54,117 nucleotides of DNA from Hypsibius dujardini (lineage: Eukaryota > Tardigrada > Eutardigrada > Parachela > Hypsibiidae). The position numbers were made by a program, and so were the translations under genes. Below the pieces are notes generated by a model. The model was given only the letters and a program-made list of their open reading frames with translations, was not told where the DNA came from and did not search any database. The stretch's first letter is position 1. The number at the start of each line of letters is the position of its first letter. This document shows positions 30,901-45,983 of this stretch, piece after piece. The stretch is from the NCBI GenBank assembly GCA_001579985.1, contig LRSR01010341.1:1-54117 (forward strand), given 5' to 3'.

Positions 30901-33236
30901 ACCTATACCGATAGGCATAAAGCAAGCTAGACAGACCGTCAGACAGTCAAACCACAGACATACCGCTAAATAATCGCCATCGTCATCGAATGATTTCTTT
31001 TCTGCCTCAGATGTGTCGTGGTAATCATCGTCATCGTCCAACCGAGCTTGATACATCTCAGCTGAAGCATTCTCAGTTTGAGCGTCAGACTGGACTGTTT
31101 CCCCGTCACCGGCAACCGAACTCTGATAGTCATCGTCATCATCCAGCGCAGCTGCTTTTTCTGTCTGTTCCAGAGCGACAACTTCCATTTTCCCGCCCTC
31201 GTCGTCGTCATCGTCATCCAGTTTAACTGCAGCATCAGCAACGGATTTCGACTTGTCCCCGTCGTCGTCGTCATCACCAGTATCAAACTGCATCTCTGCA
31301 TCGGCGATTTCTTTATCACCGGAATCGTCGAAAATCTGTGGGAGCAGTTGTTGGTCTTTCTTGACTTGAGCCTGATAGGCGGATTTCTTGACGGCAGTGT
31401 CTGCAGTAGTTTGCTGTGCTAAGAAGTTGGCTCTCAAAGCACGGACCGATTCGACAGACTGAGCGGCGTCCTTCGCGGCATTGTAATCATCCGAGGCTGA
31501 ACGTCGTACACGGATCCGACGGGAGCGTGGGTAATCTCTGGTTCGGTACACTTCTGTTTCTGTCAGATAAAAACGGAGCCCACCGATAAAAGAGTCAGAC
31601 ATTAATACAGACAAACAAATGTGCAGACTGACACAGACAGATAAACAGACAGACAGACAGACAGACACATATGGAGACAGGCAAAAAAACAGGCAAACTA
31701 ACAAACATCGGAAGAGAGAGAGAGAGCACTAGAGATACAAACAGAAACAGTTAAAAGTACCAACCCACCTCCGTAGTCATCAACGCCCTCAAACGCTTTC
31801 TCTGAATTCTGAAAAAAAGAAAGGACGAAATTAAAAGCAGGAGCAGCACTAATGCGCAATCACGCCATCATTTCCGTACATCTTCGTAGTCGTCATCATC
31901 ATCCAAATCCATTCTTTTACGGTCCTTCGCACTGTCATTATCCTCCTCACTTTCTCTTTCACTTTCTCGTAGGGCATGCTTCACGCTCTCATGCTAAAAA
32001 TTACATTTTTCGCTATAGTTCACAAACTGATGTGGCCACCACTTTGAATTGAAAAGTGACACTATAATAACAACGAGTCTCCTACGCTATCATCCGGATC
32101 GTCACCATCGTCGCTATCGAAATTCGAACGACGGCCCATGGCTTTTCGATCGTATTTCGACGACAGCGAGTCGTCGTTGTTCGAATTTTCATTCTGTTGA
32201 CCACGAATATTGGTCATATATCCTGTGCGTTTAATTCTTACTTCTCGGTGTTTGCTGTCAATGAATCTAAACTGTCTTCTAGAAGACCATAAACTATCCT
32301 TCGTACATTCGCCGATTCGTACCAAATAGGAGGTACAGACAAAAAGATAGACACATACAAGGAGACAGGTAAAGAGGCACATAGGCAGACAGATAATCGG
32401 ATAGATTGGCAGGCAAGCAGCCAGGCAGACATACAGACAGACAGACAGAACAGGACAAAACAGGACAGGACAGGCAGACAGGACAAAGACATTGCCAAAA
32501 TCAATTTCGCGACGTGGGGTTCACAATTCAGCCACTTGGTTTTCCTGTCTCAATGAATTCCATAAATATAATATTTGCGCAAACTCACCTTTGTGTATGA
32601 CGTATCAGGAGGTACGAGATTCATTTCCTGAAACAAACAACTCCTATCGCCCATTTCTCCCACAAGGCAACGTCTTTTAGTATAAGAAGACCGGATGACT
32701 ACCCGCCAAAAAAAGCAAATCAGTCCTACCTCTTGAGTTACCAAGCGGCGCCGCCTATAGACAACCAAGTCATGTATCGTGGAGTTAGCCGTGGTCGTCG
32801 TGTAATTGGAAAATCTCTCCGTCCCAAGAGGCTCAATATCGACCTTCGACAGAACAACCGACTCATTTCCAACAGTCCCATTAGTCCACGATGAGCTGGA
32901 ATTGTTTAAATGAGACCGAATCCAGGGGTACTTTCCCAGCACGGAAAAATTGGACGCCTTCCAGTTGTCCTCCGGTAACTCTACATAATCCTCGTCACCG
33001 TCGTCCTCAGAACCGCGGCCGACTGAAGCCATGGCTGACGCTTCCGCTAACGATCCCGGGGCGACGTCGCTGACTTCCCGGTCTTGCAGCGTGCCCTTCT
33101 CCAACTGGACGAGGACAAGACGTCGTCGTCATGAACAACAATTCAACAATTCATTATTCCACGTTCCCTGATCAACAGACAGACAGACAGACAGATAGAC
33201 AGACAGATAGACAGACAGACAGACAGATAGACAGAC

Positions 33237-33291
<55 letters not shown>

Positions 33292-34108
33292 GAGCGCTAA
33301 ATCAGCCTCAGTTATGTACCAGGTCGTCGAGTCCGTTTATAAAATCGAAAACATTCGGATGAAAAACGTAATCATCCCTCGGTGAAAGGTTCCGCGGTCT
33401 CACTGCCGCGGAGCGTTCATCAAATGAATCTTCCGTCTGCTCCAACGCATCACTCCACCGAGATGGTACCGGACTATGATAAAATTTGCTCGGCTCCGCC
33501 AGCGCCACCGGAGATTTGGCCAATTCAATCGGGCGGAGGATCTCATCCGCGGTCGTCTTCCACCGCTCCGCCAGCACATCCGCATAACTCATCCTACCAT
33601 TCCTATTCGCTTCCAACTCCGTTTGTACTGACCGTGTCAATTGTTCCCCCAACATAAATGCAACCGGGTGTCTCGCCTCTACCTAAAATCCAAAGAGAAA
33701 ATTAAAAAGAAAAACCAAAGGAAACATCCAAGCAATCAACCATTCAAGCGAGAAAGCACGACAGTAAAACGCGCGCATCTTTCCCACCTGGCGTGAATTC
33801 CCTCGGCTCTCGAGAGTGCGCAACGCCAACGGGCCGTATCTTGAATTTTCCCCTCCCCGCGGCCCTGTGGACTTGTGAGTCATCCCGAGACAGGCAGCGG
33901 ACAGCCAGACGGCCGCCACGAAGGCCAAACCGGTGGTCAGGTAGCGAAGACATAATAATCTCCGTGATTTCTTCCGCTCCCTCTGCAGAGGCGGTGACGG
34001 GACTGACGGCCATTTGTTGTAGGTGGGCGGAAGCAGTGGTTCAGTGGCGGGATGGTCGTCCGATGGGGCCAGTAAAAAGTGTACGTGCTCCGGAGACTCC
34101 ATTGCCAT
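27474..34108 (-). CDS. Unrecognised type II membrane protein with poly-Asp blocks
   Basis: Fifteen exons on the minus strand: 34108-33788, 33682-33320, 33104-32730, 32627-32589, 32193-32086, 31993-31880, 31808-31769, 31553-30964, 30745-30221, 29754-29158, 29079-29032, 28829-28542, 28345-28037, 27835-27752, 27671-27474 (1332 aa). The phases all match; the exon 5 acceptor is the weakest. No known family. A cytoplasmic N-terminus with PPTY (PPxY) and RERKKSRR precedes one hydrophobic segment (about 52-72), with no signal peptide, hence type II. The ectodomain has about six N-glycosylation sequons (260-340), RRRR (345-348) and RSRR/RVRR (463-471) convertase-like sites, DDDDD blocks (exons 6-9), three SVAASDxQFQDD-type repeats, a Pro/Ala/Val region (826-950), a run of 12 Asp (exon 13) and a basic C-terminus. 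It resembles acidic matrix proteins only in composition. Confidence 0.75.
27902..28016 (+). repeat. (CTGT)n tract in Asp-rich gene intron 13
   Basis: Near-perfect CTGT repeats, then degenerate CTGC. For this minus-strand gene the sense orientation is ACAG, the minority orientation. Confidence 0.9.
28925..29000 (+). repeat. (ACAG)n tract in Asp-rich gene intron 11
   Basis: ACAG/GGCAG words within the 29031-28830 intron; CTGT on the sense strand. Confidence 0.85.
29985..30170 (+). repeat. Degenerate (ACAG)n tract in Asp-rich gene intron 9
   Basis: CAGACAGACAAGC-type words across the 30220-29755 intron; CTGT on the sense strand. It yields spurious Leu/Cys/Ser frames on the minus strand. Confidence 0.8.
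30787..30960 (+). repeat. (ACAG)n tract filling Asp-rich gene intron 8
   Basis: The 30963-30746 intron is almost wholly ACAG/ACCG words; CTGT on the sense strand. It is open in the frame of the upstream exon. Confidence 0.85.
31615..31700 (+). repeat. (ACAG)n tract in Asp-rich gene intron 7
   Basis: Short ACAG runs within the 31768-31554 intron; CTGT on the sense strand. Confidence 0.8.
32335..32485 (+). repeat. Degenerate (ACAG)/(GACAG)n tract in Asp-rich gene intron 4
   Basis: ACAG and AGGAC words within the 32588-32194 intron; CTGT on the sense strand. Confidence 0.8.
33175..33292 (+). repeat. (ACAG/ATAG)n tract filling Asp-rich gene intron 2
   Basis: Nearly uninterrupted tetranucleotides over more than half of the 215-base intron 33319-33105; CTGT on the sense strand. 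Confidence 0.95.
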
Positions 34109-35070
34109 AAACGGTGGTCATATGAGCCTCTTCATTGTGGTTGTTTATTTTTCCGAAGAGGACTTCTAACTGCGAGCACTAGCAAAAAATTCCCGCGTGA
34201 CAATAAATAAATTCCGAGATTGGCCACCGTCTCCTAGGAACAGGGGATAGACGGGGGTAGGGGAAAATTTGGAAGTAAATCAAATCACATGGATGGCTAC
34301 ATTTTTTGGTGTGTAGAAGATGAAGGAAGGCCAAGTGCCTACGATTCTGTGTTGACCAACAGAACAGACAATTCGAATGGAAGTCCCCTGAAAAAAATTA
34401 ATTACGCAGTTGCGGTTACAAAACCGGTTGCGGTGCCGGTTGCGCTTGTGGTTGCGCTTGTAACCGCAACCCAAACAAAGTACTAGTACAGCGGTGCGAA
34501 ATCGCTTAGTATTACGGAAGCCAACGTAAGCGCTCCACCTATTTCGCCCACTGGCATCAATATAATCGTTCTAAAATGAGTTGGGCGCCTACAATACAAG
34601 CGTGCCTAGCTAGCGTACCTCCGTACTAGTACAGTACGAGTATGGTAAAATGCTGTTAGGCAGTACGAACTACATGACCTCAGATTTAGGTCCGGTCTCC
34701 AAACAGAGAAGCCTGACTAAGCCGACTGACTGATCTGTTTTTTCAAAAAATTTAATATTTTAAGAAAAAACGCTGCCTGTTGCGTTATTACATACCAATT
34801 TTTCTGCTTCTGGAACGTATCGCCGTACGCACTCTCACACAGGATGCACAAGTCCCGCCTCCGTGCGTGCAATTCCAGCCAATGGCGAGATTTTCTCGCA
34901 AATCGCGCAACTGAAAAGTGAAAGGCAACATTTCGCCTGATCCTTCGTGACTCACGCGTTTCTCACTTTTCATTTTCATTTTTTTTCAGCCAGCGTTTTG
35001 CTGAATCATTTTTTCCCAGCTCATCGGGTCACTTTTCATCACCAACTCACCGTAGATTTTGCCAACGAAA
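34109..35070. promoter_or_regulatory. Divergent promoter region, Asp-rich gene / UBE2L3
   Basis: The 962 bases between two head-to-head start codons. It contains a perfect 13-bp inverted repeat GTTGCGGTTACAA (34409-34421) and its complement (34458-34470). Several GGTTGCG words lie between the arms. No TATA box was recognised for either gene. Confidence 0.45.
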
Positions 35071-36933
35071 ATGGCAGCCACACGACGTCTTACCAAGGTA
35101 AAATCCCATTTCCAAGGCCGTGTTTCCTTGGTAGAAAATGTATCTCTTGGAAGCGACGAAAGCGCCAAATGATCCCCTTACCTGACATGTGCTCATCAGG
35201 CCGTTTCCCCGTCGAACAGCATGGTGATTTCACATTCATTCGTCTTAAATTCCGATGTCTACTTTTTCCCCACCACAGGAGCTCCAGGATTTGAAGACTC
35301 AGAACTCTAAGGGGTTCCGCGACATAAAAGTGGATGGTGAGTTCAGATTGACTAATCACACAGCCAAGCGGTGGAGAGAAGGGCGGGGGAAATGTCAGGA
35401 GAGAGAATACTAACGAATATTTTCCTGTTTTACACATTTGGCCCAAACTTTGATCTGATCGTTCTTAAACCACTGGGCAACGATCAGAATGGGTGTATCT
35501 CCCACTGTCGTGTCTGACGTTGTAGGCGCCCTAGCATCACTAAGGATTTTGGCCATGCATGTTTTTAGTTTTTTTTGCATATGTTTGTATATATGTTTAT
35601 ATATTTATGTTTGTTGTTTTCAGAGCAGAATTTATTGCAGTGGCAGGGATTGCTGGTGCCGGTGAGTGACATGAAAGAATGTTTAAGAATAAGGAAGGTT
35701 TTAATGGCATGACTAATTTCGGTTTTTTCTACCCTCCTTCCTTCCACCCTTTCTTCCTTCCTTCGTTCAGGAGCATCCCCCGTACAATAAGGGCGCTTTC
35801 CTTGTGGACATCGTCTTTCCTGCCGAGTATCCGTTCAAGCCGCCGAAGATCAATTTCCGCACAAAGATCTACCACCCCAACATCGACGAGAAGGGTCAAG
35901 GTGCGTCGAAGAAACGTTTTGGCTTGATGTGCTTCAATTGATTGATTGATTGCTTACTTGCTTGCTCATGTAGTTTTGAATTTGAATTGTTTGCATCGTG
36001 GTTTAGCCTTTCTCCAAGGCCCATGCGTTGCTTTAATGATTTAGTAGCTTATTGGCATTTATTGAAATCCGTGAGTTGATTAAGTGATAGAATACATTAA
36101 CGGAATTTCAATCGATTTGCCGCTGCGGACCGTACAGTGATTGATTGCTAATAATGCCTTCTAATGAGTACCATTAGATTGATTGATTGGTTTAACTGAA
36201 CGTGCTAGAATTTTCATTTGTTATTCTTGGTTACTTTTGTTTTGTTGCCTGACTCAATCGACGCCCATTTAAGATTTAACCCCTGCTTCTTAAATTCTAA
36301 GGCTATTCTAAACAATAGTGTGGTATATTTATCATAATTTATTAGTTGGTAAGTAGAGTAATTGCTGTACCGGTAATTTTGTGCTTTGCAGTTTGCCTTC
36401 CCATCGTTCAGGCAGACAACTGGAAGCCCGCCACCAAGACCGAGCAGGGTAAGCCTTGTTTGCGATTAAAAATTAGAATTGAAACGGGTTTTAAAGAAAA
36501 ACGATCGCGTTTTCCAAAAAAATAGTTGCTCAATCTTCATCATGTTTTTTTATTAGCTGTCAAATACAAATAAATAAATGGATAAATAATTGCCAACGTC
36601 GAATTTTTTAAAGCTAGTCTTAAATAAATTATAAATAAGTTATTTTTATTAAATATTTTATCGCTTTTAAATTAAAATTAAGTGTTCTATATTTCTAAAT
36701 TAATTTGCCGCTTTTAAATTATAAATAATTTATTTATATTTATATATTAATTTTTCGTCATTAAATTTGATTTCTTTGCAGTCATTCAGTCACTTTTGGA
36801 TCTCATCAGCGAGCCCGAGCCGGACCACCCCCTGCGTGCCGACCTGGCAGAGGAGTTCACGAAGGACAAGAAGAAATTCCTGAAGAACGCCGAGGAGTTT
36901 ACCAAAAAGCACGCGGAGAAGCGCCCCGAGTGA
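35071..36933 (+). CDS. UBE2L3: Ubiquitin-conjugating enzyme E2 L3 (UbcH7)
   Basis: Six exons: 35071-35097, 35279-35336, 35624-35661, 35771-35900, 36392-36448, 36782-36933 (153 aa against 154 in human). It accepts ubiquitin on a cysteine from E1 and passes it to HECT and RBR ligases in cytosol and nucleus. It starts [14 protein letters not shown] and has the HPN motif ([10 protein letters not shown]), catalytic Cys86 in QVCLPIV and Phe63 in YPFKPPK, at the same numbers as in human UBE2L3. His in [11 protein letters not shown] replaces the acidic gate residue of other E2s, which in this family explains Cys-only reactivity. The C-terminus ends KKHAEKRPE. The ORF is intact, and a poly(A) signal lies at 37248-37253. 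Identity is essentially certain. Confidence 0.97.
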
Positions 36934-37917
36934 ATGAGAGCTCACTGCCTCTTTGTTTCTCGAAAGAGAGTTATCCCGTGATCTTACTACTTCTTATTAG
37001 GGTGTGCGCGCGCTGTGCGAGAGAGAGAATTGTGAAGGTGAATAATTTTTTTTGGCTTTTATTGCTCCTGATTCCGGAAGATTCCTTTGATTATTTTGTC
37101 GAGGGAGCTCGATGGCGGTAATGTCCGGCGGAGGAATAGTAATGCAGCGACACGCTGACGACCCTAGCCTAGTTTTGAAATCTGTGACCCTTTCCCTCTC
37201 AGTTTTGTCACAGTCTTTCTTTGGGTATGTGCGTTTTTTAGTAGATGAATAAACGTTTCAGAAAGACGAACTGTTTATACGAGGAGACGGGCTTTGCGTT
37301 CGCCTTTCTGTTGATTCAGAAACGTGCCTGACAGCAGTGACAGGTTGTCTATCTTCCTACCGGTCTGCATGTTTGCTTTTTTTGCTTCTCTGCTTCTCTG
37401 CCTTTCTGTCCGTTTGTCTATCCTCTTGCCTGTATATCTGTTGGTCTGTTTGCCTGACAGTCGACCTGTCTGGCTGTCTACCTGTCTGCCTGCCTGTCAG
37501 TCTGTTTGTCTGCCTGTAAGTCTGTCTGTATGTCTGGCTGTCTACCTGTCTGTCTGTTTGTCTGCCCGTGTATATATCTGCTCACATTATTGCCAATGGC
37601 TGTCTGTGTGTCTGCCTGCGTGTCTGCTTGCTTTTATAGTGCTTAGCAGATCACTGTACTTTTTGTTTGAAGAGCAAAGTGCGCCCATTTAGGTGACGTT
37701 TTTCTCAGACCGAGCAAAACTGGTCAGCTAACCATCCACACAAGTCATAAATGTTCTCACGAAGTCACCATCGCATTACGTTGATCGATCAATCGATCGA
37801 AAGCGGAAGAGATAAAATACACAGCCAACTGCGGCACAATTAGCCAATCAATAGGCTAAAATAATGACGATATCCAACCCGCACACTTTCCCACAACCAA
37901 ACAACACAGCTCCAGCA
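36934..37917. other. Convergent intergenic spacer, UBE2L3 / COA3
   Basis: Holds the UBE2L3 3' UTR with AATAAA at 37248-37253, then a degenerate CTGT/CTGC tract (37370-37625). The rest shows nothing I can name. Confidence 0.6.
37370..37625 (+). repeat. Degenerate (CTGT)n tract
   Basis: Imperfect CTGTCTGCCTGTC words downstream of UBE2L3. They create a false 122-codon Cys/Leu/Ser frame. Confidence 0.8.
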
Positions 37918-38589
37918 CTACTGTTCCATCCTTTCCGGCTCGTCCAGGTCATCTAAAAACGTTTCCTGTCGGATAGCCCTGATTGTGTAGGCATCTGCAA
38001 GTAAAACACCATCGGATTAAGTTGGGAAAATTCTCCTAGTTATGTTGCTTAAATAACACATCACAATTAAAGTAAAATAATATAATAAAATTTAAATCCA
38101 CCAACAAAGTTCGATTCAATAAAAGAGCTTATTTTATTTAAAAGAAAAATCACATTTTCAGCATTAAAAATCAGATTTTAAATAAAATTATGCTAATAAT
38201 TAACGAAATCTAGTGATTTAAAAAGATATGCTTTATAACATCGACTATCATTATTGAGACTTTAATTCAAACAAAAATATGTTTTATCTACAGTACCAAA
38301 AGCCGGTTTCGAGGCTATTCAAAATATCTTTAAAATACAATTTAAACAAGACAGTCTCCAAGAGCTCCGTGGACATTATCGACGAAATGACTGCCTTACA
38401 GATTGCCAGCACGGTCGACCCGATGAGCAATCCGGTGACAATGTTCTTGGAGCGTATTTTCTTCAGTTCCAGCACCCGTTCCCGGTTCCACCTGTCCGCT
38501 TTGCGCATCATATCGCTCTGAATCTGAGCCAAATGCGGGCTGATGCTGTTCAGTTCGCCCGGTTTCATGTTGGACGACGGTGTGGCCAT
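37918..38589 (-). CDS. COA3: Cytochrome c oxidase assembly factor 3
   Basis: Two exons on the minus strand: 38589-38400 and 37994-37918 (88 aa; phase 1). COA3 is a small inner-membrane protein that helps COX1 translation and complex IV assembly. The sequence has MRKADRWNRERVLELKKIRS, then a single membrane segment beginning NIVTGLLIGSTVLAIYAYTI, then RQETFLDDLDEPE. This matches the RN(I/V)(V/L)TGLAIGA...IYGYTFYS...QERFLDELEDE pattern of metazoan COA3. The residues restored across the intron (AIY|AYT) fit the family exactly, which supports the splice. The ATG at 38589 gives a 44-residue Ser/Pro-containing N-terminus; an upstream open frame continues and is probably 5' UTR. The start is head to head with RTCB. 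Confidence 0.85.
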
Positions 38590-38985
38590 ATTGAACTGCC
38601 GCGACGAGAGATCCGATTGTTCAATAACTCCGATCCGTATATCTACATAAAAGAGAACTAAGGTAGCACGTGCGCGAAAAGGAAAACCGTTAAAAAAATA
38701 GATTCTTTTTTTTTGCAAACCACAACAATCAAAATACATTGAAGTGCGCAGTGCGCAGTGCCCGTACCATTGTATGTGCACTGCGCATCCGCACGAGCCT
38801 GTGCATTTCGCGGAATGTCTGTTTTTGCCTGTCTGTCTGACCGATTTTTTATTTCCCCGGTGTAGCAGATATTTCCCCGGTGTGAAGTTAAAAAAATTTG
38901 AATTTTGTGCTGCGGCGACTTCGATCTATTTTAAATTTAATATCCAGACTCCTCTGTGTAGAGGAGACTTTATCCGGTCTCTACA
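38590..38985. promoter_or_regulatory. Shared promoter of COA3 and RTCB
   Basis: Only 396 bases separate the two divergent start codons. The tract includes a GTGCGCAGTGCGCAGTGC repeat (38743-38760) and its partial complement CACTGCGCATCCGC (38778-38791), giving a GC-rich imperfect palindrome. It is likely a bidirectional housekeeping promoter. Confidence 0.5.
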
Positions 38986-42734
<3,749 letters not shown>

Positions 42735-42852
42735 ACTGTGCTGGAATATACTGTGAACAATTTTACTTTTTTACTTTGCTATGGTGGGAAAATGTGAGAG
42801 GAAACAACTGACATAGTCGGAACGAATTATTTTGTTTTTGATGGAACAGTAA

Positions 42853-42883
<31 letters not shown>

Positions 42884-43446
42884 TATACATAGATAGATAC
42901 ATAGATAGAGAGACAGACCATCATTTTTGCCGTATTTCGGAAAGTGTTTCGCGGGAGGGATACTAAGGAAGCGTCTACAAATCACGTCACATTTCGATAT
43001 TAGGAGGCCAGACCGCCCTATCCCCCCATGTCAATAACTGGTTAGTTTCTGCGCCTGTGGTCCCTATCCACATTTCAATTTTTTCGTCGTCAGACCCGAA
43101 CCACCCCTCTGCACCCAAAATAATAGGATTTAATTCATGTAAAATCAATTATTTTAAAATGTTTTGAAATTTTCCCTACATTTTTTGCATATCCTTCAAG
43201 CATGAATATTAGGTCGCCGATATTCTATACTAGTGTCAATTCCCATTCCTCACTGCGGATGAAAAAAATGGCTTGAAATTCTGACATCTGGCATTATGAA
43301 AAATGAAAATATAACGCAAAAAATGCATGAAAACTGCGCAAAAATTTTGATTAAAACATTTGACTCGCAAGAAGCTGACGTTCATATATTTCCCTACTGC
43401 TTCGAAGTATCCACATTCGTTAAAAGATTTTTATTGCATTTTTTTG
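42735..43446. other. Convergent intergenic spacer, RTCB / DNAJB13
   Basis: Contains a short (ACAG)n run at 42850-42880 with ATAG extensions to 42916. The rest (42950-43440) is unannotated AT-rich sequence with no coding signal. Confidence 0.6.
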
Positions 43447-45983
43447 TCATGTTGTAAGAAATTCCTCCGTGATGAAAAAGTTCAACGGCTCCTCGGGGGC
43501 TGTTTCCTTGCTGGTATGCCCGACGAAGCGGTGCTTCGGATCGAAGCCCGTCACTCCAATCAGAGTGGTCGGGACGGCTGGCTTTTTCTGCCGCGACTTG
43601 AGAGCACTGGCAATCATCTCGCGCCGAGCGAGGTCCATATCGATGGGGAAGTTGACAAAGTAGTCGAGGTGGAGGTCGCCCCGTGTGGTCAGGTCGCCAG
43701 CTATCGGCATTCCAAAGCCGGGGATATTCCGACTGCTCCCGGGTTTGATCACATTGGTCTCCTCAATCCGAATGGGGGTATCGTCGATGCTGGTCACTGT
43801 GATGTCTCCACCACAGAGGGCCACCAATAGATCGACCTGAAAAAGATTGGGCGCACTTCGTTGTCTCAGTGACGTAGACAGACAGATAAACAGACAAATA
43901 AACAAGTAGCGAGATTAAGAGACAAATAGACAGCAGATGAGCACAAAGACAAACAGACAAACAAACCTTCCAATAGGTAGATAGACAAACAGGCCGATAG
44001 GTCTGACAGCAGACAGACAGACATTGAAGCAGACAAACAAAAACAAACAGACAGACAGAATTGCAGACAGACACAGAGACAGAAAGACAAGACAGACAGA
44101 CAGACAGACACACAGACACACAGGCGGACAGACGCACAGACACACAGGCGGACAGACGCACAAACACACAGGCGGACAGACGCACAGACAGACAGGCGGA
44201 CAGTCTGGCTGAGAGACCCACGGATAAAATCACAGATAGACTGACAGACAGACAGACGTACAAACAGACAGACATCGAGACAGACACACAAGCAGACAGA
44301 CAGACAGCGGACAGACCCACAGACAGGCAGACAGACAGAGAGACAGACAGTTTTTCACGCCAACCTCAATTTTCATCCGCAGGTCGTTACCGTCGCGAAA
44401 GTAGCGTTGATGCGGCAGCTCGACCAAATACACAATAACGTCTGATAGGATCTTGTCCTTGCCCTGATTGCCGGCCTTGTCAAAAACAATCCGCGTACCG
44501 GTTCGCCAGCCGGGCCGCACGTGAATGTCCCGTGTCACCTTTTCTTCCAGCAAGGAGGCCTCGTCCTCATTGACCACGATCCGGGTGTACTCCACCTCAC
44601 GGATACTGCCATGAAAGAGCTCCTCCAGGGTCACTTCGAGATCCAGCATGATGGGCGGAAGGGTGTCCTTCGCACGAGCTCGGAAGATGTCTGCGTAGAG
44701 GTGGTATTCATTGGCCGAGTCCCTAGGTGCGTATGCCTGGTAAAAGTTTTATGGCAATCTTAAATTATTTCCTTAATATTGTTGCCGAAATTGTCGAAAT
44801 TCAATCTCACGAAACGAAGAAACGGCGTAGGACATTATAGACTAGCTTAAAAAATGCAGTTCAAGAGCTCTTTTAGCAAATTATACAAAATGTTGTTGAT
44901 CTTTCTTCTTTTTCAGTCTGGACTATCATCGCTCATTTTTTATACGATGTGCGGTATGAGTACGTATTACTATGGGCTATTAAGAATAACCCTCCCGTAT
45001 AAAACGCTCTTATTCTGAATAAAATACATATTCAATTTTATTAACTTCTTATTGTGAATAAAATACACATACAATTCTATTAACTATTAATCGCATTGGG
45101 CCGGTCATTCATTATTCGTTGTAAATTATTGACAACCGATTGCCCCGGCTGGATAGAAGGACAGGGAAATTATTCTGAACTACTGACATCGCTAATTTCC
45201 CCTGAATTTTCTCCCTCTTCCGAAAAAATAATAATTCCAACAATTTGAGGCAAACGTTGCATGCATCGTCTCGTTGTTGAAATAGGAAGACATTTCGTAA
45301 ATCTTTTGACAGTCTATAATAAGCTTCTGAATAGTGATGGCAAATCGAAACTAGAATAAAAAAACTAAAATTAGCCAACAAATTTCGACTAAAAACCAAC
45401 TAAACGTTTAGTTACAAGAAAAACTAAAATAATAGTTTTAAAAAACTAATTTTTGGTATTAATAAACAAACTAATTAGTTGGTTAATTTTAGTTTTTGCC
45501 AGTCCTACTTTTACGAGCCCGCCAAATTGAAGAAGATTCAGAGCTTACATCCGCATAGGCATGCGTCGTGCCGAAATGATCCTCAAAGGTTTTCAACGGT
45601 CGGCCGTGGTACCGGTACCCATACGGATGGCCGGGAATGGAGTTGAACTTGGTGGTCAGCCCGTCGTAACCTACACTCACACACACACACACCGAACGAC
45701 ACATGTACGGTTCAGCATCAGGCTGCTTGCTCATCAAGGTTCATCAACGCACAGACAGGCAGGCACAAAAAATACCAAGCTGATCGTACAATGCCCGGAG
45801 GAGACGGTCCTTCAGCACGTCGTAGGCCTCGTTGATCTGGTAGAAGAGACTGCGCACCCGCTGCGGATCCTCGTGCTGCTTCTGCGGATGGTAGGCCAGA
45901 ACGTGGCGGCGGTAGCTGGCGTGGATAGCCGCCCCGGTGGCGGTGGGCTCCACTCCCAGGACGGCGTAGTAATCGTGTTTCAT
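43447..45983 (-). CDS. DNAJB13: DnaJ homolog subfamily B member 13 (radial spoke J-protein)
   Basis: Four exons on the minus strand: 45983-45776, 45670-45549, 44736-44365, 43836-43447 (363 aa). It is a type II Hsp40 that in other animals and in Chlamydomonas (RSP16) sits in axonemal radial spokes. The J-domain (2-70) begins KHDYYAVLGVEPTATGAAIH; its catalytic HPD is HPQ (32-34), so Hsp70 ATPase stimulation should be lost. DNAJB13 is known for a non-HPD motif (HPL in human), so this supports the assignment. A GY-rich linker has YHGRPLKTFEDHFGTTH. The two substrate-binding beta domains follow (LDLEVTLEELFHGSIREVEY; VRPGWRTGTRIVFDKAGNQG; LLVALCGGDITVTSIDD; IPGFGMPI). The start chosen is the Met directly before the J-domain. 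Confidence 0.92.
43868..44350 (+). repeat. (ACAG)n tract filling DNAJB13 intron 3
   Basis: Nearly the whole 528-base intron 44364-43837 is ACAG-type repeat. It holds a 30-base higher-order unit (ACAGACGCACAGACACACAGGCGG) repeated about three times near 44105-44175. CTGT is on the sense strand. Confidence 0.92.
45332..45507. mobile_element. Small TIR element (hAT-like, non-autonomous), tentative
   Basis: The ends TAGTGATGGCAAATCGAAAC and the complement of TTTTGCCAGTCCTA are imperfect inverted repeats of the TAGnGnTGGCAAA type. The inside is packed with AACTAAA words in both orientations. The flanking 8-mers (CTTCTGAA, CTTTTACG) match only partly, so a target duplication is unproven. It lies in DNAJB13 intron 2. 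Confidence 0.4.
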
